From positions 531,978,313 to 532,042,312 of the forward strand of contig NC_090448.1 in assembly GCF_031143425.1 (NCBI RefSeq): a DNA stretch of 64,000 bases. The letters are read 5' to 3'. The translations under genes and the position numbers were made by a program. Origin of the DNA: Pleurodeles waltl (Eukaryota; Chordata; Amphibia; Caudata; Salamandridae). Positions within the stretch are counted from its first letter, which is position 1. Every line of letters begins with the position of its first letter. Below, piece after piece: positions 24,641 through 36,605 of the stretch. A model generated the notes under the pieces. That model did not search any database. It had not been told where the DNA came from and was given only the letters and a program-made list of their open reading frames with translations.

Positions 24641-26276
24641 TTTTCCTTCTCTTCCTCCGTTATGTTCTATGGGGAGTGATGTAATACTGTTGGATCACCA
24701 TGTGCCATGCTGGACTTATTGCTGTTTTTTTTAATGTTGATTCACAATCAGGTTTTGTGAATGAGCAAAAGCATATGTGGGGTTCCTGCCCAGGCCCACA
24801 TTTAGCTGATCCCGGAATCCAGAACATAGAGAAACACAATATGGTGCATAACTCACAAAACCAGTATCCCTAGGATATAATGCACTTGTAATGATGAGGA
24901 AGCGATATCTATCACTATTGTGACAAAGTAAACTGTCCATCAAACTATAAACCAGCCCATTCATATGTTAACATCTGTACCCGAAATGAGCAAGACTAAA
25001 TCATAACGCCAGGCAGACTTTACACAAAAGTGCATATTTTAAGTTCCAGTGTGTGCAATACATACTTTTTCTGTCAATGTAAGTTATGGCAAGGTGCTTG
25101 TGTTTTGCCCATACACAATAAAACATTGCCACATAAAATGATCATATATGTATTCAGGATGCAGCAAATATGAAATAGACAAAGAATTCCCTCCATTTAT
25201 GTCCTTGTGTTGGGGCTGTGAGTTGAAAAGTTTAATTCTGAGTACTTGTGTAACATTAATCCGTTAATCCAAGACTAGAAGGCTGGCATTCTTCACCATA
25301 ATATATAGGGGTGGAAGATAAGATATTTGACTTGGCAAACAGAACGCTGCACCTAGGTCTTGAGAAGCGCATTCGTATGCCAGAAGAAGTGAACTTGTAT
25401 CATGAAAGATAGAAAATAAATTATGTTGATATGCTAATTAAGGTGTGAATTTTTTACGTCAGAGGAACAACATTTCAAAATGGTTAACGTACTACACCCA
25501 AATCAGAACTATTTGCCTGTCTCTCGCTTTATCTCCTTGTATCTATCTGTCTCTCTCTCTCTCTATGTATCTATGTATCTATGCATATATTGAGAAGGTC
25601 AATATTTACAATTATTGCTATGATATTGCAAGGACATTTAGTGAATTTCACATAGTACTATTGTACCCTTTGAATAACTCATTGTGTTTCTTAGGGTTCT
25701 TACGTTTTGTAGAAAGAATTCGTGTAAATCATAGGTGTTTCAGTAAAACCTTCTAAATAAAAGCACATACAAGATCTGTCTTTGTTTTGCACACATATAT
25801 GAAAAATATATATTTGTATCAATCCGTCATCAATTTATCACAATTGCAGCAGCCAAGTGATTATCAATGTGAAAAAGTATTTATAAATATGGAAACTACA
25901 CACATAACTATTTTTGGAAATAAAGACTGAAGACCCTACAAGTACTTCACACTGCTTCTAATGACTAAAGGAGTGCTGGAAAGTTTGCTGATCCCTATTT
26001 CCCTTTACATAAAAATTGTGGTTATTTATGGTGTGAGTGTTCCACTTATTTACATATAGGCTGAACTGGGTCGCACCCCATATCTCTATCTCCTTAAAGG
26101 CCAATTCCCTCTCTATCACATATTAATACAACACCGGACAGAGTGCATGGGACCACCTACAGGCTGTAGAACACTGACAATTAGGAGGACTTCTTATATT
26201 TCCCTTGACTGCTTGCAAATGGTTTACTTATTTGTCTTAAAAAAGCTGCAGCTCGATTGCCTGAGGGCTAAACACA
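24641..26276. other. No recognisable gene; short CT and TATC runs
   Basis: The region contains a small simple repeat (TCTCTCTC followed by TATC-type units, about 25549-25582) and otherwise ordinary AT-rich sequence. Confidence 0.45.
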
Positions 26277-26468
26277 TACAGGGAGTGCAGAATTATTAGG
26301 CAAGTTGTATTTTTGAGGATTCATTTTATTATTGAACAACAACCATGTTCTCAATGAACCCAAAAAACTCATTAATATCAAAGCTGAATATTTTTGGAAG
26401 TAGTTTTTAGTTTGTTTTTAGTTTTAGCTATGTTAGGGGGATATCTGTGTGTGCAGGTGACTATTACT

Positions 26469-26490
26469 GTGCATAATTATTAGGCAACTT
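26469..26490. repeat. Inner inverted repeat of Tc1-like element, left
   Basis: GTGCATAATTATTAGGCAAC followed by TT is an internal version of the outer terminus (GTGCAGAATTATTAGGCAAG). Its partner on the right is at 27642-27663. In IR/DR elements such sites bind transposase. Confidence 0.9.
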
Positions 26491-26607
26491 AACAAAAAAA
26501 AAAATATATACCCATTTCAATTATTTATTATTACCAGTGAAACCAATATAACATCTCAACATTCACAAATATACATTTCTGACATTCAAAAACAAAACAA
26601 AAACAAA

Positions 26608-27625
26608 TCAGTGACCAATATAGCCACCTTTCTTTGCAAGGACACTCAAAAGCCTGCCATCCATGGATTCTGTCAGTGTTTTGATCTGTTCACCATCAAC
26701 ATTGCGTGCAGCAGCAACCACAGCCTCCCAGACACTGTTCAGAGAGGTGTACTGTTTTTCCTCCTTGTAAATCTCACATTTGATGATGGACCACAGGTTC
26801 TCAATGGGGTTCAGATCAGGTGAACAAGGAGGCCATGTCATTAGATTTCCTTCTTTTATACCCTTTCTTGCCAGCCACGCTGTGGAGTACTTGGACGCGT
26901 GTGATGGAGCATTGTCCTGCATGAAAACCATGTTTTTCTTGAAGGATGCAGACTTCTTCCTGTACCACTGCTTGAAGAAGGTGTCTTCCAGGAACTCACA
27001 GTAGGACTGGGAGTTGAGCTTGACTCCATCCTCAACCCGAAAAGGCCCCACAAGCTCATCTTTGATGATACCAGCCCAAACCAGTACTCCACCTCCACCT
27101 TGCTGGCGTCTGAGTCGGACTGGAGCTCTCTGCCCTTTACCAATCCAGCCACGGGCCCATCCATCTGGCCCATCAAGACTCACTCTCATTTCATCAGTCC
27201 ATAAAACCTTAGAAAAATCAGTCTTGAGATATTTCTTGGCCCAGTCTTGACGTTTCAGCTTGTGTGTCTTGTTCAGTGGTGGTCGTCTTTCAGCCTTTCT
27301 TACCTTGGCCATGTCTCTGAGTATTGCACACCTTGTGCTTTTGGGCACTCCAGTGATGTTGCAGCTCTGAAATATGGCCAAACTGGTGGCAAGTGGCATC
27401 GTGGCAGCTGCACGCTTGACTTTTCTCAGTTCATGGGCAGTTATTTTGCGCCTTGGTTTTTCCACACGCTTCTTGCGACCCTGTTGACTATTTTGAATGA
27501 AACGCTTGATTGTTCGATGATCACGCTTCAGAAGCTTTGCAATTTTAAGAGTGCTGCATCCCTCTGCAAGATATCTCACTATTTTTTAACTTTTCTGAGC
27601 CTGTCAAGTCCTTCTTTTGACCCAT
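26608..27625 (-). pseudogene. Tc1-like transposase, one small frameshift
   Basis: The transposase cuts and re-joins element ends. The main open frame (27579-26608) has 323 residues. A helix-turn-helix lies near residues 5-28 (CSTLKIAKLLKRDHRTIKRF). The catalytic triad is complete: D129 in WTDE, D222 in MQDNAPSH and E260 in NPIENLW. The 37 residues between the second Asp and the Glu define the DD37E type. The proper start is an ATG at 27625 (MGQKKDLTGSEKLK). That piece is out of frame with the rest because the A run near 27585-27592 appears one base too long. The GTG at 27579 is only where the frame reopens. Without the indel the protein would be about 338 residues, normal for Tc1. The frame has no other stop. 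Confidence 0.93.
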
Positions 27626-27641
27626 TTTGCCAAAGGAAAGG

Positions 27642-27663
27642 AAGTTGCCTAATAATTATGCAC
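27642..27663. repeat. Inner inverted repeat of Tc1-like element, right
   Basis: AAGTTGCCTAATAATTATGC followed by AC is the reverse complement of the left inner repeat. It lies just upstream of the transposase start on the coding strand. Confidence 0.9.
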
Positions 27664-27845
27664 ACCTGATATAGGGTGTTGATGTCATTAGACCACACCC
27701 CTTCTCATTACAGAGATGCACATCACCTAATATGCTTAATTGGTAGTAGGCTTTCGAGCCTATACAGCTTGGAGTAAGACAACATGCATAAAGAGGATGA
27801 TGTGGTCAAAATACTCATTTGCCTAATAATTCTGCACTCCCTGTA

Positions 27846-30240
27846 TTGGTGTTGGGTGTCAGTTCCTGTAGTCTTGTTATAGAAGTCCAATCAAAGGTTA
27901 ACCGGCATCGCATAGGAAACGAATTTCACGCTAACACTAGGCTTGTCATGGCCTGTCAATAATATCACTATTTGATGAACGCTTGATTAACTATCAGTCT
28001 GGGGCTTCGTATAGTAAATGCAGATTCCTTCCAAGGTAACTTGGATTCGGTTTACTATGACTGCATTGATAAATACATACATACCCCGGTTACCAATAGG
28101 AGACAAATCACAAATGATACATTCCTATACATTCTATGGATAATCACCCCATGTCTGGCCTTGAAAAAGTCATGATGATGAAAACAGGTGTCGGCTGTTT
28201 GAATGCATTGAAAAAGCTGTCTATAAGATTAAATTACGAATTGTCACGGGACACCGGCTGGAGAATTCTGTGTATCTGGAAGAGCCGTGTGCTCGTTCGG
28301 CATTCATTGTGTGCCTTGGTTATTTGTATGGGCTTGTTATGGTAGTGACTGCTGAATGTCAAATGAAAAAATACATGACAATTATCAACTAAGTATTGGT
28401 TATTTCAAGGGCAATAAAACACTTAAGTGGATGGTATTGTATTCCGAATATACTTGAGGTGCTGTTATTTGCTAATACCCTTAACAAAAAAAAGCTACTG
28501 CGCTACTGTTTGCTCTGACTCTGCCAAATTTTTGCATGTCTACCTGCGTCCTTTTTCACGATTTGAAGCCTTTGGGTTGCACTTCACTTTTAGGATAGCT
28601 TTCAGATCAGTGGGACAGTCCTATCAACATCTGGATGGGTAGTGGAAAGTTTTTTTTAAAGGTGGTGGGCCTGAACTGGTAATCCATGCAGGTGTCACAA
28701 CACTGGGGTCACACGTGACCTAACTGTAGTTTTGGTAACAATTTGGGCTGACTGGTTAGAGGTCACCTGAAGTCTTTGCATTAATCCTTTGAACAAACTA
28801 ATAATTACCTGAACAACCATGGCCACGTGATGTCGAGACAAAAACGGTTAGCCATAAAGCTGCTTCAGTTACCATGAAACAGCACTGATGGCTGCATTTA
28901 TTTGGACTTTCATGGTCATAGAAGCTCCCAAGAATTCACCTATGAATTCACCTTGAAGAAAGGATGCATGTTGTTCCAGGATGATGACATCCACTCCATG
29001 GCGCAGAGACGAATATTTTGGCATTGTCAAGTTTCAACCGATTTGTGTCAATTTAGGCTTCAAACTTTTCTGACTGAAGTAAGTCTAAATGCGAAATTAC
29101 TTTACACATCCTTTTGAATAAAATGCGTACTATATGCATAAGTGTGGCATGGCAACTTAATAGTAAACACAGGAAACATTTTAAGTACATCTCGAAATGT
29201 GACAAAAAGTGTGTTACCTCAAATGGTGACATTTCTCTAAATTTCGTCTTAAGCAAAATTGTCTAATTTTTCAGCGTGGCAGACTGGTTCAAGCAGAAGA
29301 TGTCGTGCAGGAATGCCACTAATATGGCTCAGAATTTTTTTGGGCTCAAACAAAGTTTCCTGCTACTATCATGAGTGACTATTGTACACAGGCAGCCCTT
29401 GCATACGAAGTCGTGCTGTACAGTATAAAACCACATCTCTCATAATTCATATTTTCCATGAACTGTCATGAAAAATTACAGTTTCACCAAATCGAGGCAT
29501 GATATGTAGTTGTAGTAAAACACATGGTGCACTAACACCAACAAGCATTAACCCACTGGAACTCTGCCACTAGCTTTTGATTTTTCGGATGGCGCATCTT
29601 CCAGAGTAGCACAGCTCAATTTGCAGAAAAAAACTTAAATCCGTCCTTATCAGTCTCCAACTCCCCTACCTTACACTTAAGATGACCAAAGGAACGCTGC
29701 GGTTGAGGGTGTTTAATACCCTTGAATAAACTGGGAAGAAGATGGTTGCAAAGATGTAGTATTTAAAGAAAATCAAGTCATGGCTCTGATTAGTGTTCCA
29801 CTTGACTCACACTGGACCATTTCACATACCCACATGGCATCTCTTACTGCCCCCTAAAAAGATCCTGCAGCCTCACCTCTTAGCTACAAGGTTCCTCCAT
29901 GAGTAGGGGGACATGAGGTGACAGAAGCAGACAGCGGAGACAGCTGCAGCAGAAGCAGCAACAGAGACAGCACATGGCATGTGAGAGACACAACCCAGTG
30001 GCAGCTCTCCATAGCTATGTGGAGCCATGAGACACACAGTGATAATGAATAAAACAAAAGCATTGCATTATCATGACACACTTTTACACCCAGAATAATT
30101 ATCTGGACCACTGCTGGAGAAGGAAATAATGAAGACCCTGAAGTCAGGGAAGACAGAAAAAAGGTGGATCTAGGTGGACCCTATGACCGCGCTTCAGGGC
30201 ATCTTAACATTATATTTAAAGGACTACTCCCTCGACAAAT
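27846..30240. other. No recognisable gene
   Basis: This is the flank of the DNA transposon and then ordinary intergenic sequence. Open frames of about 60-75 codons lack motifs. No RNA gene is seen. Confidence 0.4.
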
Positions 30241-30247
30241 GAACACA

Positions 30248-30365
30248 CAAAAAATAACAAGCATTTGCAATGCAATGGGTGTTGCGTTTACTCAAGTTAA
30301 AGCTATTAGTGTTGCAGACTCCTAACCAACCTTTTCTTGTCACATAAATTGAAAGTAAAACATTC
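30248..30365 (+). repeat. Dispersed SINE-like repeat, copy 2
   Basis: It shares its ordered words with 11646-11765 (GCATTTGCAATGCAATGGGT, GTGTTG, CTTTTCTTGTCACATAAAT). The repeat unit may be longer: sequence up to about 30825 ends with a GAGCGCTTTGCGCTC hairpin and an A-rich GAATGAATAAATAAAAATAA tail, which could be the 3' end of a retroposed unit. That extension is inference. Confidence 0.5.
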
Positions 30366-32357
30366 CACATAAGCAAGCCGATGGCTGCCATTAGTGCAAA
30401 ACAAACACACAAAAGGAATCATATCTTTGCCCGCAGTGAAATGTATCAGCAAAAGTACAATTATCCATGTAACCGGCAAAAGTACAAATATCCATACAAC
30501 CGAGTCGACGTCATGCAAAGCGTTCGAATACTGCCCAGCGAGATTGCGCTGCCTATGAACTAAAGAGAAAAAGTAGTCCAGAAACCATACGGAAAATATG
30601 GAGCCTCGTATGTTTTCAGTAGTTGGCCGGTGTGCTTGAGGCAGGCTAAACACAGGAAAAGGCATGACGCATGCATGCCTTTCTTAAATGAAATCAAGCG
30701 AATTGTAAAAGCAAGCCGACAAACCAACCAAACTAATGGGCAGGACATGGGCTGAGTTACAAGCCCGTAGAGAGAGAATAACAGGGATGGAGCGCTTTGC
30801 GCTCAACCCTAAAAATGAATGAATAAATAAAAATAAGCCTCATAGAGTAATCAACTCCTCGGATATTTATATGCCTTAGGAGGATGTTTGCGGTCGAATT
30901 TTTACATGGACAACAGCAGACACAAAACATTACACCTTATACTAGGAGAAATTATTACATGAACTACAGTTAATTTTAACATTTCCCAAAGTCCTTAATG
31001 CGTGGCAACAATTCTTGAGTTCTGTTAAAGAAACCCACTGACTGACAGTTGAGAATCACCACTGAAAGTGTCAACAAATAATCTACATATGAATCTGAGA
31101 ACTACAAACAAGTAAAAGTGCACAACTCTTACCAGCACAACAAATCTCTGCTAGTTAATCCGCAAACCTTTAGTTTATTTGTTTACATTGTATTTACTTA
31201 TATTAGAAACGCATTAAAAGGTGTATAACGACATTTGAAATACAAAAACAGTTATATGTCAAACACTATGAATTTCATCTCGATGATCTGAAAGCCTTGA
31301 TGCTCTAGTAGAATGTGTTGTACATGAGTATTGCTGCCTTTGGACTAATGCACATTAGAAAACTGTAAAATAAACACATCTAGTAGAAATAATTTGAAAA
31401 CGTCCAGCATTTTTAATACTACTCGATAGGTTTTAAACACAGTTTAAACTGAAGACACACATTAACCACCACTTTCTCTGTGGTTCGCTGTTTTAACATC
31501 CACTGCCCACTGAAAAACTCAGAACCATCATTAAGTTTGAATTGGGGGAGGAGAATAAAACCAGTCTCCGGCAAAATAACTACAAAACGGTAAACATTTA
31601 TATAAAACTTAGAAATTTGCTTTTAATTTGCGGATCTTTTTCCCCAAAAAACAGAAAGGTAAGTAAAAAGAGGGAAGCCATTCAAATAAGTAAACACAAT
31701 GGGAAGGGATCAGCCATCTGTAATTTGCATGTTTAGCCCATGAGTAAGCAGAGTGGGTAAACATTTTCCAAGTTTGCCTGCAATGTCTCACAAACTTACC
31801 AAAGTTCGCCTCTTAAGCTTGCCATAGAAAGCTGCAGACTTCTACGGAAATAAGTCTGATAAAACACAAAGCATAATGTGCAGAGTATACCTGAAAAAAC
31901 TGTGAATACAGTACAAAAATATATGTCTCAAGAGGACGCAGGAGTTAAAGACAGTCTGCCCGCACGCCAATTTAAAGTCTAAAAATGATTATTAACAAAA
32001 ATAAAAATATATGTGTGATTAATGGAAATAGGGAGCAATAGGACCCGGGGAACCAAATGTGGACACTCTGAACAGCCAAGACAGTTTACAAATGTATAGG
32101 TTTTTTGAGTACTGAGCTCTAAGAGGAAGATGCTGATGACATCGAAACAAAGCCAGTAGATGATTCTGAAGTTTTGAGAAAGTATGAAGACAGCATTCAG
32201 ATAGCTACAAAAATGTAAAATCTAGCGGCAGGAAAAACTAATCATACATTTCTCACCGCAAACGCCAATGGAACCGAAGCTTACAGTTCAGACAGAGGCA
32301 TAACTTGAAGGCATGGCTGCCATGACCCGAAATGGAAGTAGCTGTTACAATTCTGCT
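30366..32357. other. No gene; short tandem duplication inside
   Basis: A roughly 28-base unit (CAAAAGTACAATTATCCATG followed by TAACCGG) is repeated with changes at about 30449-30503. The rest is AT-rich intergenic sequence without recognisable motifs. Confidence 0.5.
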
Positions 32358-32360
32358 TAA

Positions 32361-32495
32361 GGCCTATATTTATACTTTTTTAGCACCGCATTTGCGTAAT
32401 TTTTTGACGCAAAAACGGAGCAAACTTGCAAAATACAATTGTTTTTGCGTCAAAAAGCGGCGCAAATGCGGGGCTAAAAAGCATAAATATGGGCC
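32361..32495. mobile_element. Small Harbinger-like MITE, copy 1
   Basis: The element begins GGCCTATATTTATACTTTTT and ends AGCATAAATATGGGCC, which are inverted termini. It is flanked by TAA (32358-32360) and TAA (32496-32498), the 3-bp target of PIF/Harbinger elements. The interior contains TTTGCGT-AAA-type inverted words. It has no coding capacity. Confidence 0.82.
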
Positions 32496-32505
32496 TAAAT
32501 ATTAA

Positions 32506-32662
32506 GGCACATATTTATACTTTTTTTAGCACTGTATTTGCGTCGTTTTTTGATGCAAAAGCAGCGCAAACTTACAAAGTACAATTGTATTTTGTACGTT
32601 TGCGCCGATTTTGCATCAAAAAACGACGCAAAAGAGGCGCTAAAAAAGTATAAATATGGGCC
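32506..32662. mobile_element. Small Harbinger-like MITE, copy 2
   Basis: It is of the same family as copy 1, with termini GGCACATATTTATACTTTTT and GTATAAATATGGGCC, and flanked by TAA at 32503-32505 and 32663-32665. Almost the whole 157 bp folds on itself: ACAATTGTA lies at the centre with GCGTCGTTTTTTGATGCAAA-type arms. It lies only 10 bases from copy 1 in the same orientation. Confidence 0.85.
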
Positions 32663-32665
32663 TAA

Positions 32666-35000
32666 ATCTCACATAAGTATGTCCAGTGTTCAAGGCAAAC
32701 AAGCTGGCAGTCTGTTTAAAGACATTCAAAGAGACAAAAATATGTTTTCAATAATCCAACATTTAATTTCTTTTAGCACAATAAAACTTTTTCATTCTCC
32801 TAAAAAATGATCATTCTGCACTGTGCCACACCCAAAACAATTTCGCAGAGTAAGGTCACATGCTACTGACCTATGCTAAAAAAAAGCCAGTGTGTTATTT
32901 TTAACTCTCACATATTTTTGCATACTTTTGGAAGATTGTTTAATTCCTATACATTTTAAAAAATACACCATTGTGAAATTTTGCAAACTTTTTGAAGAGG
33001 GGACTGGCTCAAGTAGAAAATATCTTGTCAGATACTGGTACGATCAGAAAATGTTTTGCACGAGATGTTTCTCCTTGAGCCAATTGCATCGTCAGTATCT
33101 CAAGTGACTTTTACCATTGCATTCAGTTTTCAATCAAGATACTTCGAAGTGTGCTTGAGACTTAGACATAATTTTATGAACTTCTTCTGAAATTTCCCAC
33201 CAAAAAATTATGAAATTTTGCACACCCCTTCGAAAAAGGCAATAGAACAAATGAAAGTTTCTTAGGGTGTTGTGCTCCCTGACCTTTTACCCTGGTCTTC
33301 AAAACCCACTAAAGATCTTAAAACTATTTTGAGAAACGAAGCTGGATTCGTGCTTTGAAAAAGTTGCCATGATGAGACAATGTAGATGACTGACTTTCAA
33401 CAGTTTTTGGAAGAGCCAGAGCAGTACTGCGAAAATATCATATTCTTTTCTCTGTCAAATCCTCAATATACACTTTTTTTAATCACAGGTTGTTTTGCTC
33501 TCAAAAAGAAAGTCTAAGGCACGTCACATCAAATATTACTGATTTTTACTGTTTAACATTAAGGAGAATTATGGCCTCCAGACGTGTTTCCAGCCTGTAA
33601 TCAGGCAAGAAGTAGAAAGTTTTGGCTGATTCAGGCATTGAGAAATACAAATAATGCAAATCATTAGTGAGACCCATCGAGAAGTGTTGAATCCTATATG
33701 TTAACCAATGAGGATTGAGTGTGCCATAACCATCTTTCCTTTACTCTTTTTCAATTATGAATATATTTGATTTTTCCTGACAAATATATAGGTTACATTT
33801 GGTTCCTTTCAGGATAAAAGTGACTAGGAAGAATACGTATTTTAACAAAGATTATTATGCAAGATAATATTGCATAATTTCATAGTATTCAGAGACAGTG
33901 ATAATTTCTAACACTAAAATGCTACTTATGAACTGTCCAGCCTGATTTGAGATCAAGGGCTCTTAAACAACTGTACATCCGGGCGTTTAAGATGACACAA
34001 GAAGCTCCTCCATATATTGCACACTGAAAAGGGTTGATCAGCGATTACTCAGTGCAACATGTACTTTCTGCCTCAATGCATATTGGTGGGGTAGGAACTC
34101 CTTCCCTGCTATACTCGTAGTTTCCTTGCATCATTTAGAGGTAATGAAGTAGTTCTGTTTTGGTTTGTGGAGCGTGAGTGTGCTCAGCTCTTGGCTATCC
34201 TTTGACTTGGCCGCTGGTGCATGAAAGGGCCACCAGGTCACAGTGTGATAGTGGCATGAAGTCCTGCCCTAAATAGGGCCTGGCTACAGTCACATATTTG
34301 TCCTTCTCTGGAGGAGCTGAATGGAAAATGTAAATATTACCCTCATGTGCAGAGAGAAATCTCTAACGAATCAAAGGAATTTTCCAATGGTTTGCAGCTA
34401 CACACCTCTGCTTTGGGGTTTGTGATTAAAAATAAAATAGGCTTCCAAGCAGGCTTTAAAAAACATGCCCACCAGCTGAGCATTTAAAGTGATTAAACTA
34501 CATCGGCTGCATCAACAGATGCACTTCTATCACAGAGTTGTCAGTGGATATGGAGGTGGTCGTCCTCCGGTAGATGGCTACAATGTCCTCCACTGACCCT
34601 ATAGACTGGCAGGCCAGCCCAAAACATTAAATGAGGCCCTTTGTTTCTTACATTGCCTAGAAAATCACCTACATAAAGGACACAATCAGTGTCCTACTTA
34701 TGATCCACATCACATTCATACACACAGTTCCACCCTTCATTATACCAATTTACCGTTTAATCCCTAAAGACTAAGGCAAGTTTAGTCCTTTACTCAGGTC
34801 AGCTAACTTCTCTTGCTTTCACTCTGACCTCTGCAGCCAAGAAAACCATCATTTTCTTGGTTCTCTTTAACTGTATGACTTTTTTCAACTAACCCATTCT
34901 TTCTGGACCATAGCCGTAATGCTTCAAATCAGTGCTTGTTATTCCCATTCTCAATAACTACATAAGCAATCATTCTCTCTTCCTAATGTATTGTTTATCA
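32666..35000. other. No recognisable gene
   Basis: A GGCTCAAG/CTTGAGCC pair near 33006-33080 forms an imperfect inverted repeat. No coding or mobile-element similarity is recognised in the remainder. Confidence 0.4.
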
Positions 35001-35181
35001 ACTCAATTTTCTGAAATTCTCAAATGGTTGTTCAATTGATTTACCCTCTCCTCTGCATTCTCCATGTACTTCATTCCATAGCAAATGCTCTTACAAATAT
35101 ACCAACCTTTTTTAAAGAAGTAGAATACCTCAAAGACATGGCTATAAGCTGCATATGTGATACACAGCACAAGTTTCCAGC
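35001..35181 (+). pseudogene. Possible L1-like ORF2 fragment left of the LTR element
   Basis: The plus-strand frame reaching the LTR (TFFKEVEYLKDMAISCICD...KFPA) joins sensibly to the L1-like frame resuming at 41812 (PALPFTLE) once the LTR element and one target copy are removed. This suggests that the LTR element landed inside an L1-like RT region. The left part is weakly conserved, so this is tentative. Confidence 0.35.
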
Positions 35182-36604
35182 TGTTAGAAATGGGTTTTTT
35201 GTCTGGCAGTCAGGTTACCCCCTGTCCAAGCAAGGACTCTCACTCTAGTCAGGGTAAGTCACACACAATCCAAATTATCCTGTGCCCACCCTATGGTAGC
35301 TTGGCGCTGAGCAGTCAGGCTTAACTTAGAAGGCAATATGTAAAGTATTTGTGCAATAAATCACGCAATAACGCAGTATAACACCTCAAAAATACATCAC
35401 ACTGTGTTTAAAAAATATAGACTATTTACCTGGATAAATGCAGGTCAAAACTATCAAGATTTGATAAGTACACGTTGAAATATCACTTCAGAGAATTATA
35501 AAAAGAGTCTTTAGTCTTTAAAAAGCACCAAGTGTCTCTTGCAAACACAAAGCACCTGGTTTGCGTTCAAATTCTCCGCAAGGGACCGCAGAGGAGGAGA
35601 TGCGTGGAAACCGTGGAGATGTGCGCCGGTTTTTCCGGGCACACACAGACGATGCATCGATAATTTTCCACGCAGGGAAGGCTTTGTGTCGATTTCCGGT
35701 GCATGGACTTGGATCCTCTTCGGGTTGCGGTGTTTTCGGATGCCCCTGGGGACGATGTGGAGAAATTCTGGGCGTGCAGGATGAAGTCACAGGAGCTGCG
35801 TCAATCCGGTGGACGATGCGTGGAAATTTCTATCGCACGGCAGGCGCTACATCGATTCTTCTCGCAGGAAGTCGGGCTGCATCATTCTGGCTCGGATATG
35901 CGTCGATCCAGTGGGCTGTGCGTCGAAGTTGGGGTCGCAACGCTGGAGCTGCATCGATCTCATCTCGGGGAGCCAGGCCACGTCATTCTGGTTCGGCGTG
36001 CTGTGATTTTCTCACCGCGATGCAGGCTGTGTGCCATTTCTGGCTGCACAAGGAGTTCTTTGCAGGAGGAAGTCTTTTTGGTCCTGAGACTTCAAGAACA
36101 GGAGGCAAGCTCTATCCAAGCCCTTGGAGAGCACTTCTCAGCAGAGCACGAGGGCAGCAAGGCAGCAGTCCTTTGGCAGAAAAACAGTCAGGTGTGTCCT
36201 TTGGGCAGCAAGGCAGTTCCTCTTGGCAGGTTGCAGGGTCTGGTTCAGAGTTTTTTCACCAGGGTAGTCTTGTCCAGAAGTGTCTGAGTTGGTAGGGTCA
36301 GAGGCCCTGTTTAAATATCCAAATGTGCCCTTGAAGTGGGGGAGACTTCAAAGAGTGGCTTAGAAGTGCACCAGGTCTCCTTTCAGTTCCATCCTGTCTG
36401 TCAGGGTCCCAGTAGGAGGTTTGGCAGTCTATTGTGTGAGGGCGGGCCACTGTCCTTTTAAATGTAAGTGTCAGGCCCTCCAGTCTCCCTGCCCAGGAAG
36501 ACCCATTCAGTATGCAGATGTGTGCAGGTGTGACTGAGAATCCTGTGTTTGGGGTTGTCTGAGTGGAATGCACAAGGGAGCTGTCAAGTAACCTAGCCCA
36601 CAAT
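35182..36604 (-). repeat. 3' LTR, truncated at its 5' side
   Basis: This is 1423 bp homologous to the left two-thirds of the LTR at 39643-41811. Similarity stops after CAAGTAACCTAGCC (about 36598), where the next bases belong to pol rather than to the LTR. It contains the CpG-rich block with TGCGTCGAAGTT/GCATCGATCC-type repeats (about 35640-36040). A 244-codon plus-strand frame through this block is a by-product of the repeats. Confidence 0.9.
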
Positions 36605-36605
36605 A

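Larger units (their letters stand above)
26279..27843 (-). mobile_element. Tc1/mariner-like DD37E transposon, nearly intact
   Basis: The 1565-bp element starts CAGGGAGTGCAGAATTATTA and ends with the reverse complement of this. It is flanked by TA on both sides (26277-26278 and 27844-27845), the Tc1/mariner target. A second, inner pair of related inverted repeats (26469-26490 and 27642-27663) lies about 180-190 bp in from each end. This gives the IR/DR layout known from Sleeping-Beauty-type Tc1 elements. It encodes one transposase on the minus strand. The termini match each other almost perfectly, which argues for a recent insertion. Confidence 0.96.

Noticed and set aside
35561..36295. 244-codon plus-strand open frame in the LTR, with overlapping frames on both strands
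   Set aside because: It lies in the CpG-rich repeated block of an LTR. Equivalent frames in the other LTR copies differ and are broken, and no protein motif is present.
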